Part shown: one piece after another, positions 31,240-41,284 of the stretch | Layout: each line of letters starts with the position of its first letter | Numbering within the stretch: position 1 is the first letter of the stretch | Assembly (NCBI RefSeq): GCF_950005125.1 | Contig: NC_080092.1 | Coordinates: forward strand, 23,195,931 to 23,259,930 | Origin: Chionomys nivalis | Taxonomy: Eukaryota; Chordata; Mammalia; Rodentia; Cricetidae | Length of the DNA stretch: 64,000 nucleotides | Direction of reading: 5' to 3' | Translations under genes and position numbers: made by a program | The notes under the pieces: model-generated | The model's input: only the letters and a program-made list of their open reading frames with translations | The model's database searches: none | What the model was told of the DNA's origin: nothing

Positions 31240-32752
31240 GCAAAAAAAAACATGAGTTGAACATCTGTCGAGGTTCCCAGAATTTGCAAATCATTTGATT
31301 ATTTAAGTCTTTTCCCCCTCCAGTAAGTGTTAATCAGCATTCCTGCTGGTGGTCCTTAGGGTTGTTACCATGGAACTCATAAATGATTTTAAAGATGTCG
31401 CTGTGATAAAGGGGACACCTGTGGATGAGTTCTCCCCATTATCATTAGCATAAACCCTCACAGGCCAATTCCTGCAACATCATGATAAACTGCCGGAAAT
31501 AGAAATGCTTGATACAAAACATGGTGGGAAGCTTAAATTGTTCTGGGTCTTTAGCATATTTTCACATTGGTATTAAGAATGTTAGAAATAATTTAATCAT
31601 TGCCTGATTATAGCGATGTTAGGGGGAATGAAATTCTTGCCTTATTACATATGGACTCATTCAGAGCCTCATTATTTATTTGGCAAGCATTAAGCATCAA
31701 ATCAATTTAGTCAGATACTTGAAAATGGGAACTTTAAGATGAAAGTTAAAATGAAGATTAAGAGGTAAAATTAAAACTATTTATTTCCAGCAGGCACGGA
31801 GTAATTCTCTTTGCGAGATAGTCATCCTGAGACTGTTGTGAGTGAGATGAGGTACAAACTGCAGAATCCATCTTGAAAAGGGGATGTTGAACCGAATCGG
31901 GACCTGGCAAAGCATCTCCTACTTACATTTGACTAGGTCAAATGGCAGGGGAAGGGGGAGTGGTGATAACTTTGATTTGTAGCTAAGGAATGTGCTCTGC
32001 TTTTATCTAACTATTTATTATCAGGATGGCTTCCATTTCCAGCTCGATGGACATGGGAAGAAGGGAAGTACATGTTAACCACTAGGGAATTTGTAGTTTC
32101 ATTTTGCATGTGAAGATGCACTGGCATTAGGAGGATGTAGTAAATGTATTGAGTGCTGTTTTGGTTTGGGGCTTTAAAACAGTGACTGCATCAATGGCTA
32201 CATATTTCCATATTGTGATTAATATGCAAAAGTCTTCCTCCCATACTTAATTTAACCTGTAGATAATGCAATAGTGAGCAGTTATTTGGATGTTCCTTTT
32301 AGGAAATATTCTAATGCTTTGATCTGGACCATAATTTATTGGATTGGATCACAGAAAGATGATCAAGCCCATTGAGCAAGGGAATAAAATTATTAATAAA
32401 GTATAAAGAAGCCTTAAGGAAAATGTTCTTCTGACCAGAGCCAAATCTGCTGTTAGGGAATATTTGGATTTGTTTCACTGGCTTTCTTACCATACACACA
32501 CACAAATATATACACAAAAAAAACCCACGAGAATCAATGATGAGAGAACAAATTATTGAATCTATTTCTAGTCTTCCTTGACAAGATGAGAGGATATACA
32601 TGATACAAAATGCTGCAAGCAGATCCTCTGTGTTTCCATTAACCAAAGAGTTAACCATGGGAAGTAGTAACTGTTTACATTAATAGGAAAAAAACACTGC
32701 TTAATTCAGAAGCAAAAGCAATCTTCATTTAGATCAGGGATATTAGACTAAA
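31240..32752. other. Unique sequence; possible conserved non-coding part at about 31260-31760
   Basis: No repeat was recognised. The 31260-31760 part has balanced composition and no SINE/LINE scars, which would fit a conserved non-coding element, but that is only an impression. The 115-codon minus-strand frame at 32311-32658 has no domain. Confidence 0.35.
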
Positions 32753-32945
32753 AAAGAAAGGAATGGAAGAAAGAGGAAAGAAAGGAATGAAGGAAGGAAG
32801 GAAGGAAGGAAGGAAGGAAGGAAGGAAGGAAGGAGGGAGGGAGGGAGGGAGGGAGGGAAGGATGGAGGAAAGAAGAAAGGAAGGAAAAAGGAAAGAGAGG
32901 GAAGGAAGGAGGGAAAAAGGCAGGGAGGAAGGGAGGGAGAGAGAG
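32753..32945. repeat. (GGAA)n / (GGGA)n purine microsatellite
   Basis: About 190 bases of nearly pure purine on the plus strand. It explains the overlapping proline/serine/leucine-rich and lysine/glutamate-rich frames on both strands. Confidence 0.95.
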
Positions 32946-34911
32946 ACAAAGGAACAGAGGAAGGATGGATGGATTAGGCCCGGCACAGAGAATATAACAC
33001 AAAGTAGTATATGCATTCAGTTAAAACCCACCAGCTGAGAAAGATCAGGCTTAATGGACAAAGAAAGAGATTAGGTAAAGTACATCACTGCTGCAGGTCA
33101 TATTTGTTGCGCTTATTAGCCTGGACTAAAGCCAATTGTCTGATGCTAAAGTATAAGCTTTTGAAAAAAATAAATGCATTTTATTTAGCCACTAGGCACC
33201 ATCAGGTACAAAGAACCCTCTCCCCCTGAACATCACCCAGCTGCACAAATGAGCTTTCTTTGTGTTTCTCTCTCTAGCTAGAGAGGCTGATGGAGAAGAC
33301 CCCAGGTCAAACAGCTGCCGTGAAATGACCCTCAATTCAATAAACAGTCATTTAATCTGCTGAAGTAGTAAAAGTGACTTTAGTCTCAGTCTGGACTGGA
33401 TCAATTTATCCCCATTGGAATTTTCTTATAGTGTTTAGATTTTCCTAGTCAGCATACCAGAGAATCAAACAGAGGGTAAAAGGAGAAAACCTTTTTAAAA
33501 CGGTCTCTTGCTTCCCTGGTGTTTGCTTGAAGATCTTTTGTGAAACAGATAATATAAATGGAGGGGAAATTAGTAAGTCCCTTCACTGTTGACTTTTGAG
33601 GAATACCATCAGTGCTATTCTCAGTAAAAGATCCGTTGATGTCGCAGTTGATCCATCATGCATGAGATTTGCTATTCTTTGTATCCTAAGACATTTTGCT
33701 GTTTATATCCTGGTTGTAGCATATCGCTGTCAGAAGTATAATCAAACATGCATGCAGTCAGTGCATTGGAAATGTTCTTACTAGGAATCCACTCATATTC
33801 TCCATGTCTTCATGAGTGATCATATCCTTCTCACCAAGTCCCTAGTTCCTTTACAGATTTTGGAACTTTATGGGATTTTATGGACTCAGAATTGTCTACC
33901 TAATGAAGATTTAGATATTTTTGCTACTCTGATAAAGGTTTGCTGAGCTATTTGGCAATGTTTTGAAAGTTAGGGGAAAAAATATGTGTTCCTAATGCCA
34001 CTGAATCTTTATGAGAAACAAAAGGAAACAGCATGCTAGACATATTGAAGGAAGAAAACAGATTTAATCTTTCCAAATATGACACTGGGAGGGATATATA
34101 AAGGCAATAATACTATGAGACACAGATACAAACAAGTGTCAAAAATTGAGTAAAAAGCCCTAGTAAAGAGTTTTAAAAAGCTTGCCAATGACACATATAG
34201 ATACATATGTTAGTTTGGATTTTAGAAATTCGAGACTTTAAGAATGTTAGCATGCTTACATTTTCCCTAATATATGTTAAGAACTAATAAGGGGTATGTG
34301 AAGTATAAGTGAAAAAGAATGAAGGCCATACTGAGACCAAAATCTGAAATTGTTTTTATTGTCTACTTAAAAGAGGAATGCTCATTTTAAAAGACCTTAG
34401 AAAGGGGGAACACAGACAAAAAGAGACAAGCCTGTAAGACATTGGTGTAAGATGTTGTGACTTAACTCCTTCAGAGAATACTCACTCTCTCAAAACCCTC
34501 AGAAAGTCAGGAACTCACAGGCTACGTGGAGAACTTGCCCAAATCATGTAGCCATGAGCCTTACTGTTTTGGGGTGTTTTATATACAAAGAAAATATCCA
34601 GGTGACACACTTCAATTAGCAAGAACAGTTATCAATAAGTAGAGTTACAGAGGCCAAAAAGCAAGGTTAGTAAATTTAAAGAACTTTCCCAGAACTATGG
34701 ACTATAATGAATTGGGTCTTTGTTCTCTTTTTGGCAGGTGTCAGAGTCAACATGCTGGGCTCTTAGGTCAGAATGATGCGTTGGTATCTCTAACACAGTA
34801 TCAGTTATGCTGCATCTGGGGGCCTGTTACAAGGAGTACAGAACAAAGAAAACATGCTGTGCAAACTCCATCCATTAGCAAGTTTTTACAATAAAGGAAT
34901 GCTTCAAATTT
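32946..34911. other. Unique sequence, no feature recognised
   Basis: No repeat family was recognised with confidence. Short frames at 33011, 33596 and 34697 have no domain. Confidence 0.45.
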
Positions 34912-34936
34912 ACATAGGGGCCAGAAACAGATATGT
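34912..34936. repeat. Inverted repeat, 25 bp, left arm
   Basis: ACATAGGGGCCAGAAACAG plus ATATGT is the exact reverse complement of 35302-35326. Confidence 0.95.
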
Positions 34937-35257
34937 TTGGATCAAGAAAATATACCATGCTTTACAGTGATCAGATTCAGTCAGTAAGATGATGTTCCTC
35001 TTTAGAAGCGTACACAACCAGGGAAGTGCAAAGGGCTTGCATTTATTTATCCCCCACTAGTCTACATAAATATGGAAATGACATGGCACTGGAAGCTGGT
35101 GTTGACATCATGTTGTAAAATGATTCTATAGATGGATATAATGTTTTGATGTAAACCGTCACCAGGATTTTGCTCTTTTTATGTTTCTACTCCAATAACA
35201 TGGAAACCCAAAAGTGTAAGTACAGACAGTATGAAGTCAACGATGTATTATCCATGT

Positions 35258-35307
35258 ATATGTGTACATGTATGTGCACACAACTGTGCACATACATGTA
35301 CACATAT
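35258..35307. repeat. Perfect hairpin, 23-bp arms, 4-base loop
   Basis: 35258-35280 and 35285-35307 are exact reverse complements around the loop CAAC (35281-35284). The arms consist of ATATGTGTACATG followed by TATGTGCACA. Confidence 0.95.
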
Positions 35308-35326
35308 CTGTTTCTGGCCCCTATGT
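35302..35326. repeat. Inverted repeat, 25 bp, right arm
   Basis: Exact reverse complement of 34912-34936. It shares the six bases ACATAT (35302-35307) with the right arm of the hairpin, so the two inverted copies are fused through microhomology. Confidence 0.95.
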
Positions 35327-35433
35327 CCTCTTCCAGCAACCGTCTCAATTGTCTATTGTCCTTCACAACCTCTTAAAACTCAGATTCTACTTTTAAAGAA
35401 ATCTTAGTTTTTCCACCTTAAATCCTTGTATTT

Positions 35434-35650
35434 TAGAGGTGGAGAGATGGTTCAGGAATGAGTGCATGATACTAGTCTCGAGGTCCTTGGGTTCAGTACC
35501 TAGCACCTACATCCAGCAGCTCATATTACAACTACCTGTAACTCCAGAGCCTGGAGATCTGTGTTTTTCTTTGGCCTCTGTTAGCACCTGCAAATGTGTA
35601 ACACACACACACACACACACACAAGTAAATCATTATTTTAAAAACATGTA
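35434..35650 (+). repeat. B3/B2-family SINE
   Basis: 'agaggtggagagatggttca', 'ctcgaggtccttgggttcag', 'cctacatccagcagctcata', (AC)11 at 35600-35622 and an A/T-rich end. Frame 35439-35672 lies within it. Confidence 0.75.
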
Positions 35651-35805
35651 TGCAAAGCACACAAATCTCTAATATTAAAGTTAAAACAATTGTAAACATG
35701 TAAAAATTTGTAAATATCTTCTGTGTTAGGAAATAAAAAGAGAATATGCTCTGTAGCCCCTAACTTCTTTATTTCCCTTGCTTGTTGTATGTTATCAGTG
35801 TCTTT

Positions 35806-35958
35806 TTTAAAGATTTATTTATTTATTATATATACTGTATTCTGCACCAGATCTCATTACAGATGGTTGTGAGCCACCATGTGGTTGCTGGGAATTGAAC
35901 TCAGGACCTTCGGAAGAACAGGCAGTGCTCCTAACCTCTGAGCCATCTCTCCAGTCCC
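35806..35958 (-). repeat. B2 SINE with 13-bp target duplication
   Basis: 'aagatttatttatttattat' is the reversed tail. 'accatgtggttgctgggaat', 'tgaactcaggaccttcgg' and 'tgagccatctctccagtccc' are the reverse of the tRNA-derived head. The insertion is bracketed by TATCAGTGTCTTT at 35793-35805 and 35959-35971, an exact duplication, so the insertion is fairly young. Confidence 0.9.
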
Positions 35959-36779
35959 TATCAGTGTCTTTATTTAGTGTTCTCTGTACCTTTTTTTTCA
36001 AAACGTAGTCTATTCAGTTATGCTTCCTCAAACCACATCTTTTGATTTTCCTTAGTTTTCAGTGTTAAATGCATTAGTCAATGTTCAAACTACACAATGT
36101 TTATTTCATTTTTGTATCTTACTCAACAATGATGAAAAAAGTATAATTATTTTATTTCTTGCTACTTAACTTTTAATATGTCAGAATTTGTATGGTTTGG
36201 TGACTATAAATGGATATGCAGTTTATCAGGTTTGGACAGTGCAGATAACAAGGTGTCCAGTTGACTTCCAAAGTGCTGGTTTCTTCTCCTACACTTGCTA
36301 TCTGGGTGTCTGTTCAGTTCCACCTATTAACCATGCTTATCTTTGTCCAATATTCTTTTTTAAACCCATCTGGGAGACGTGTGACAATAATTCATCCCTC
36401 ACTTGCTGAAAAAGTTGAACAGTCTTTACGCTTATCACTTATTTGGATTTCTATCTTTTAGAAGTTATCTTGTTAATCTCCAAAATGTATTTACATATAT
36501 GAGAGATGAATCATTTTTTCCATTAAGTATATCTTATATTTGTTCTTCTAACATCTATGTTTGTATTAGAGCTTTAAATTAACAGAAATTACTCTTGGGT
36601 AGTTAACTGATTCATCATTTTCTCTTTGTGGCTCTAGCCTCTCTTGCTAACTTAAAAATTTCCCTTACTGCAAGTCAGGAAGTTATTTTGTTATCATCTA
36701 TTAAATGTATTCTTTGAATGTTCAGTATCATTTACAATTCAAGTGAAATTATAAAGGTTGGAGTAATACCCTTTTGGCA

Positions 36780-36915
36780 GGCAAGTTTTCATACAGACAT
36801 GAGTCTCTTTCTGAGCTTTTAATTCTGTTCTGTTTATCATCAATCACACTAATTATTATAGGCATATATTGAAGATTTATGTATTGTGAAACAAAATTTT
36901 CCTACTTTCCCCTTT
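36780..36915 (-). mobile_element. Ancient L1 ORF2 fragment, antisense
   Basis: 'gagtctctttctgagctttt', 'aattctgttctgtttatcat', 'actaattattataggcatat' and 'ttatgtattgtgaaacaa' match, in order, the antisense ORF2 of old mammalian L1. The sequence from about 36060 may belong to the same remnant, but I cannot bound it. Confidence 0.5.
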
Positions 36916-36957
36916 TTCACATTCTTAGTTGTTTTTTTATTTTTATTTTTATTGCTT

Positions 36958-37330
36958 GTCCTAGTTTGAATGTAATTGACCCCCATAATCTCATAGTGGG
37001 TGGCAGTACTAGGAGATGTGGCATTGTTCGAGTGGGTGTAGTCTTGTTAGGGAAGTGTGTTACTGTGGGAGTGGGCTTTGAGGTTTCGTATAGGCTCAAG
37101 ACACCTCTCAGTAGTTCCGATGACCATTTCCTGCTGTCTGCAAGATGCAGGAGTCTCAGCTGCTTGCCCAACGTTATGTCTGCCTGCACATCATTATTTC
37201 CCATGACGATGATAATGGAATGATAACAGACTGAACCTCTGAACTGTAAGTGAGCCACCACAATTAAATGTTTTCCTCTATATGAGTTGTTGTAGTCATG
37301 GTGTTACTTCACAGCTATGGAAACCCTAAC
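36958..37330 (+). repeat. MaLR-type LTR, sense
   Basis: 'tgtcctagtttgaatgtaat', 'ggagatgtggcattgttcga', 'gtgggctttgaggtttcgta', 'ccacaattaaatgttttcct' and the end 'tcacagctatggaaacccta' are the sense form of rodent ERVL-MaLR-like LTRs. The 114-codon frames on both strands lie inside and are not genes. Confidence 0.55.
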
Positions 37331-37334
37331 GAGT

Positions 37335-37461
37335 GTTTGTGTCATTTATTTATTTGTTTGTTTGTAATGTAGCCCTCTCTCAAACAATGCATCCTGACTG
37401 TAGCCTCTCCTCTTACCACTCCCAATCTCTCCCCACATCTCCTTTTCCCCAGATCCACTGC
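37335..37461 (-). mobile_element. L1 3' UTR fragment, antisense (left of the provirus)
   Basis: 'tttatttatttgtttgtttg', 'caaacaatgcatcctgactg' and 'ccttttccccagatccactg' are the antisense end of an Lx-type L1. The consensus continues with 'ctcctctatttcccttcag', which is found at 40164 after the provirus. Confidence 0.7.
37456..37461. repeat. Provirus target duplication CACTGC (left)
   Basis: CACTGC here and CAATGC at 40159-40164 flank the provirus and differ at one base. The L1 context supports CACTGC as the original site. Confidence 0.8.
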
Positions 37462-37814
37462 TGTTGTAAGGAGGCCACTTGTTGGTTCCCAGCTGCTCAA
37501 CCCGAAATAATCACACAGAAACCATATTATTTGCAATACTGTTTGGCCAATACCTTAAGCTTATTTCTGGCTAACTCATATCTTAATTTCCCATCTCCAT
37601 TAATCTCTGTACTGCCACAAAGCTCTGGTTTACCAGGTAAAGTTCCATCCAGTATCTGTTTCTGGCCAGACTACACGGCTTCCTGACTCTTCCTTCTTTC
37701 TCCCAGCATTCAGTTTAGTTTTCCCCACCTAGCTCTATTCTGCTCTGCACAGGCTCAAGACATTTTCTTAATAACCCATGGTATTCACAGCATACAAAGG
37801 AGAAACCCACATCA
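37462..37814 (-). repeat. 3' LTR of the provirus
   Basis: 353 bp; plus strand starts TGTTGTAAGGAGGCCAC and ends CCACATCA, giving TG...CA ends on either strand. The 117-codon frame at 37333-37686 is a by-product of this LTR and the flanking L1. Confidence 0.85.
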
Positions 37815-37830
37815 CCTCCCCTTTTCTGTT
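37815..37830 (-). promoter_or_regulatory. Polypurine tract of the provirus
   Basis: Read on the minus strand, AAACAGAAAAGGGGAGG lies directly against the LTR start TGATGTGGG, the position of the plus-strand primer in retroviruses. Confidence 0.75.
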
Positions 37831-39780
37831 TAAATAAAAAGGAAGGTTTTGACTTTAACACAGAAAAATTACATATAACAAAACAGGAATCAAGCAAGAA
37901 TTACAGTTAAAATATTTATATCTACTTTATTTTTTATCATAACTAAGTAAAACTATAATTATAACTATCTATTTTTCAACTCCATCAAAGACTCCAGAAG
38001 GATATAATATTACCTAAATTAACAGGAAGTGCATTGTAAGCAACTTCCAAAACTCTAGAATTGACAGAGACATCTTGTGGCCTGGACAGTCACCTAAAGT
38101 TCTTCTTTAATGTTGTAAGCACTCATCTTCAGCCTACAGGCCCATAGTATCTGACAGACTTTTCCATGCAGCAGGGAAATTTCAAAGACAATTCCACCTA
38201 TATTGGCAGTTTATCAGTCACTTTTTTCCTGTGTCCTAAAGAATGTCTAACTGACTCTTTCATGAAGCAGGAACACTGAGGGATCATCTCACCTTTAGGC
38301 AAGTTCAGCAGTCATTTCTCTTTGGGTCCTACATGTCCAGTTCATACAGCATAGCACCAAGCAGTCCAGACAAGAGCAGTTTCTTACTTCAATGCCCATC
38401 TTCTGCTTGAAGTAATTGGTGCTGCCAGGAGCATATGTGTCTCATTGTCATGAAAAGTCCTAAGTTGTTAAACATTTTAGATGCCATATTCTTTAGTCGA
38501 ATGTCTATCCATCTGAAATAAATCTCTGTACATGTAGAAAATCTAACTAACATGACTAAAAACTTGACTATTGTAGATGATTATCTATTAACCTAAATTT
38601 CTTAATTATACATTACATTTTTAAATGAGCTATATGAACACAATGCCTTAATCAAGATCAGAAATACATATACACAGTACAACAAAAATTGACCTTAAAT
38701 TTGCATTAATAAACCAAGATCCTTACCAATGCAAATCTCTATAGTATATCCCCCTTTAAATGTAAACAAACATTTATAGACAATATTTGAGAATTTGGAT
38801 GTAGTTCTTTCCAAACTGCTTCCTGTTTTTTGTTGGACAAAGTAATTTTGGGGGGTGTTCATGGCAATCTTTTAGACGGTTTTGGTCCATCAAACCACAT
38901 TAGTCTGGAAGAATTCCACAGGTTCTCCTCCTCAGTGGAAACAAAAAAGAACCTCTTTTCCAAAGCAACATAATCTTAGGCCCAAATTCTGAAGTTTATG
39001 TTGTTTTAACTTAGTCACCCACACAGTGAAATGTCTCTCTGTACTTGGCTCCTTCACAGTCAAAAAATCTAAAAAAAAAACACAATAATATACATAATCC
39101 AGACTCTCTGTGTATATTCTATCTTTACATGGCTTATTTTCCTTACTTTGCTACTTTTTCTACAAGTTTAATATTTACTTTATTATCTTTATTCCTTTAA
39201 TCTATTACTGTCTGTACTCTTTTATATTACACCTACTGTCTCTTTCATCTTTTTCTTCTCTCTCCCAAGCCCATGTGCATTTTTTTAAATACACTGTCAC
39301 TCATTTAGAGTTCTTTTATGTCTGAGTCTGTTCTATTGTGTATCTGTAATTCTTTTCTGTCCAGGAGTGCTTCTTAAAATGCTAAGTGCTTCTAAGGCTG
39401 CTTTGCCTTCTGGCTCTGCCCAGTCCAACATAGTAGGGCAGAGGTCTGTTTAGCACAAGCCATGTTCACAGCCCCATTTTCAGGCACACAGTGGGCCTAT
39501 GTTTCCATTAAGCAGGTTGTAGTACTCTGGTCACAAACCCCATTTAAATGTTCTATCTCCTGAAAGAGCCAGAGTTTGTGCTGGCATCATTGCCTAGGAA
39601 GCTTCTTTCAAACCCATAAGGCATTTTATTTCTGCTACCACTGAATCAGGAAGACTTCTCTTAAAAGAGCTGTGGCGTGCCACCAGCAAAATACTGGCTA
39701 ACAAGAAGCCATACTTAACTCTGACCGTTTGTGTCTAAAATTACTTTTTAAGCTTTCTCAGGTTTTATGTGGATATAGTT

Positions 39781-39798
39781 GACCACGTTGGTACACCA
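39781..39798 (-). promoter_or_regulatory. Primer binding site, tRNA-Lys(CUU) type
   Basis: On the minus strand the LTR end ...ACAACA is followed by AAT and then TGGTGTACCAACGTGGTC. This keeps the TGG start and the AACGTGG core of the Lys1,2 primer site (TGGCGCCCAACGTGGGGC), with one extra base and a few changes. It agrees with the intact tRNA copy at 4589-4664 in the related element. Confidence 0.75.
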
Positions 39799-39801
39799 AT
39801 T

Positions 39802-40158
39802 TGTTGTAAGGAGGCTGCTTGCTTGTTCCCAACTGCTCAGCCCAGAAATAATCTCACAGAAATTATATTATTGGCAATACTGTTTGGTCAATAGCTTCAG
39901 ATTGTTTATGGCTAACTCATATCTTAAGTTAACCCATCTCCATTAATCTCTATATTGCCATGAGGCTGTGGCTTACCGGGTACAGTTCCATCCAGCATCT
40001 GTCTCTGGCCAGATTACATGACATCCTGACTCCTCCTTCTTTCTCACAGCATTCAGTTTAGTTTTCCCCACCTATCTCTATTCTGCTCTGCACAAGCCCA
40101 AGACAGTTTCTTTGTTAATCAATGGTATTCACTGCATACAAAAGGGAATTCCACATCA
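39802..40158 (-). repeat. 5' LTR of the provirus
   Basis: 357 bp; plus strand starts TGTTGTAAGGAGGCTGC and ends CCACATCA. It aligns end to end with 37462-37814. Confidence 0.85.
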
Positions 40159-40255
40159 CAATGCTCCTCTATTTCCCTTCAGAAACGAGCAGACCTCCCA
40201 GGGACATGAACTGAATACATCATAACAAGGGACAAAAAGACTAGGCACAAACGCT
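40159..40255 (-). mobile_element. L1 3' UTR fragment, antisense (right of the provirus)
   Basis: 'tgctcctctatttcccttca', 'gagcagacctcccagggac' and 'atcataacaagggacaaaa' continue the L1 interrupted at 37461. The first six bases, CAATGC, are the right target duplication. Confidence 0.7.
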
Positions 40256-40359
40256 CATATCAATAAGTACTATTATTCCTTTAGTGTATTTTCTTTCTCT
40301 AATAATAATTTGTATTCATTTGTGGTGTATATTTTAATAAATTGATTTTTTTCACAATA

Positions 40360-40627
40360 GACGAAATTCTATTGCAGGTATACCAAAATTTGTTGGTCCA
40401 ACTTTCCATCACTTGGCAATTACAAATAAATGCCTATAATTAAGGTTTTGGTTGGCATAGTATTCAGTTGTTTAAAAATCAGATTATATCAAAAACACAA
40501 TTGCTTGACAGTATGGTTAAGGGACAGTTAGACTAACAGGAAATTACCAAATTGTCTTCTAACAAGGATATACCAATGTAAATCTTCACCAAAAATAATA
40601 AGAATTCATGGTACTCCATAACTTAGC

Positions 40628-40680
<53 letters not shown>

Positions 40681-40830
40681 ACTCTTGAATTTTTCTAATA
40701 GGAGAAGAATGTGCCTCTTTATTGTCTTTATCTACATTTCTGTAATATCTTGTGATGCCAGTAGATTGAGTATCGTGTATAGTTGTAGTCTTTTCAGAAT
40801 TGTCTTGAAGTTTCTCTTTCTCCTTCATTT
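40360..40830 (-). mobile_element. Ancient L1 ORF2 fragment, antisense
   Basis: 'caattgcttgacagtatggt', 'ggaaattaccaaattgtctt', 'ggatataccaatgtaaatct' and 'ttatctacatttctgtaata' follow the antisense ORF2 end of old L1. It contains the A48 run at 40632-40679. Confidence 0.55.
40632..40679. repeat. Uninterrupted (A)48
   Basis: Forty-eight consecutive A bases without a single interruption. No SINE or L1 3' end lies directly upstream, so it is not a recognisable retroposon tail. Confidence 0.95.
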
Positions 40831-41284
40831 TATTTGTTGTGCAAGTTTAAAATTTGGGGTTTAGTACTCTCTTCTTCAGAAATCTTGATAGCAATCATTT
40901 CCTCAAAAAGCATAAGAAGTTATTACATGTGTGCCTGTGTTTCTATGAAAATAAATTCCCATTGTTGACCTGAAAGCAACTGCTGACTTCTATTTTGTTT
41001 TACTTTTTGAGATTAAGAGTTTGTGCTTCAGGTCACGCACTTGGTTAGATGAATGTATTTTTTAAAAATGATTCAAAGACTTGATCTGATACCTAAGTAA
41101 TAGTGGAAAATATTTCTAATTGCTATTTTTATTTCATTTCCCCATGAGTAGGGTTTCAATAAGGAACTTGACCAAGAGGAAGGCATGTATTAAAGTAATG
41201 GAACTATTGAATATTACAGCAATCCTAGACTGTGTGCAACTTCCATCAACACAATGAAAGTGCTTTAACTGACACTTTTTTCTT
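40831..41284. other. Unique AT-rich sequence
   Basis: No repeat or coding signal was seen. Confidence 0.4.

Larger units (their letters stand above)
37462..40158 (-). mobile_element. Non-coding ERV provirus with two LTRs, tRNA-Lys(CUU) primer site
   Basis: The element is 2.7 kb, antisense to the window. Its 3' LTR (37462-37814), polypurine tract (37815-37830), internal region of about 1.99 kb, primer site (39781-39798) and 5' LTR (39802-40158) are in order, with a 6-bp target duplication at both ends. The internal region is AT-rich and holds no gag, pro, pol or env frame, so this is a non-autonomous element that would have used proteins of a relative. The two LTRs differ at very roughly one position in eight by eye, so it is not recent. 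It resembles the mys/MYSERV-type elements of cricetids, a name I give only from memory. The 6-bp duplication and lysine-tRNA primer fit class II (ERVK-like) retroviruses. Confidence 0.8.

Noticed and set aside
32311..32658. 115-codon minus-strand frame
   Set aside because: No domain or composition bias suggesting a gene; expected as a chance frame in 64 kb.
32729..33038. Proline/serine-rich and Lys/Glu-rich frames on both strands
   Set aside because: They are direct translations of the (GGAA)n/(GGGA)n microsatellite.
34912..35326. MITE with 25-bp terminal inverted repeats
   Set aside because: No target duplication flanks the arms and the inner arm is fused to a second, unrelated inverted copy, which fits template switching better. 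A genome-wide search for the arms would settle it.
36879..37261. Overlapping 114-codon frames on both strands
   Set aside because: They lie within a MaLR-type LTR and mirror each other.
37333..37686. 117-codon frame
   Set aside because: It spans an L1 3' UTR fragment and an ERV LTR; no retroviral or cellular domain is present.
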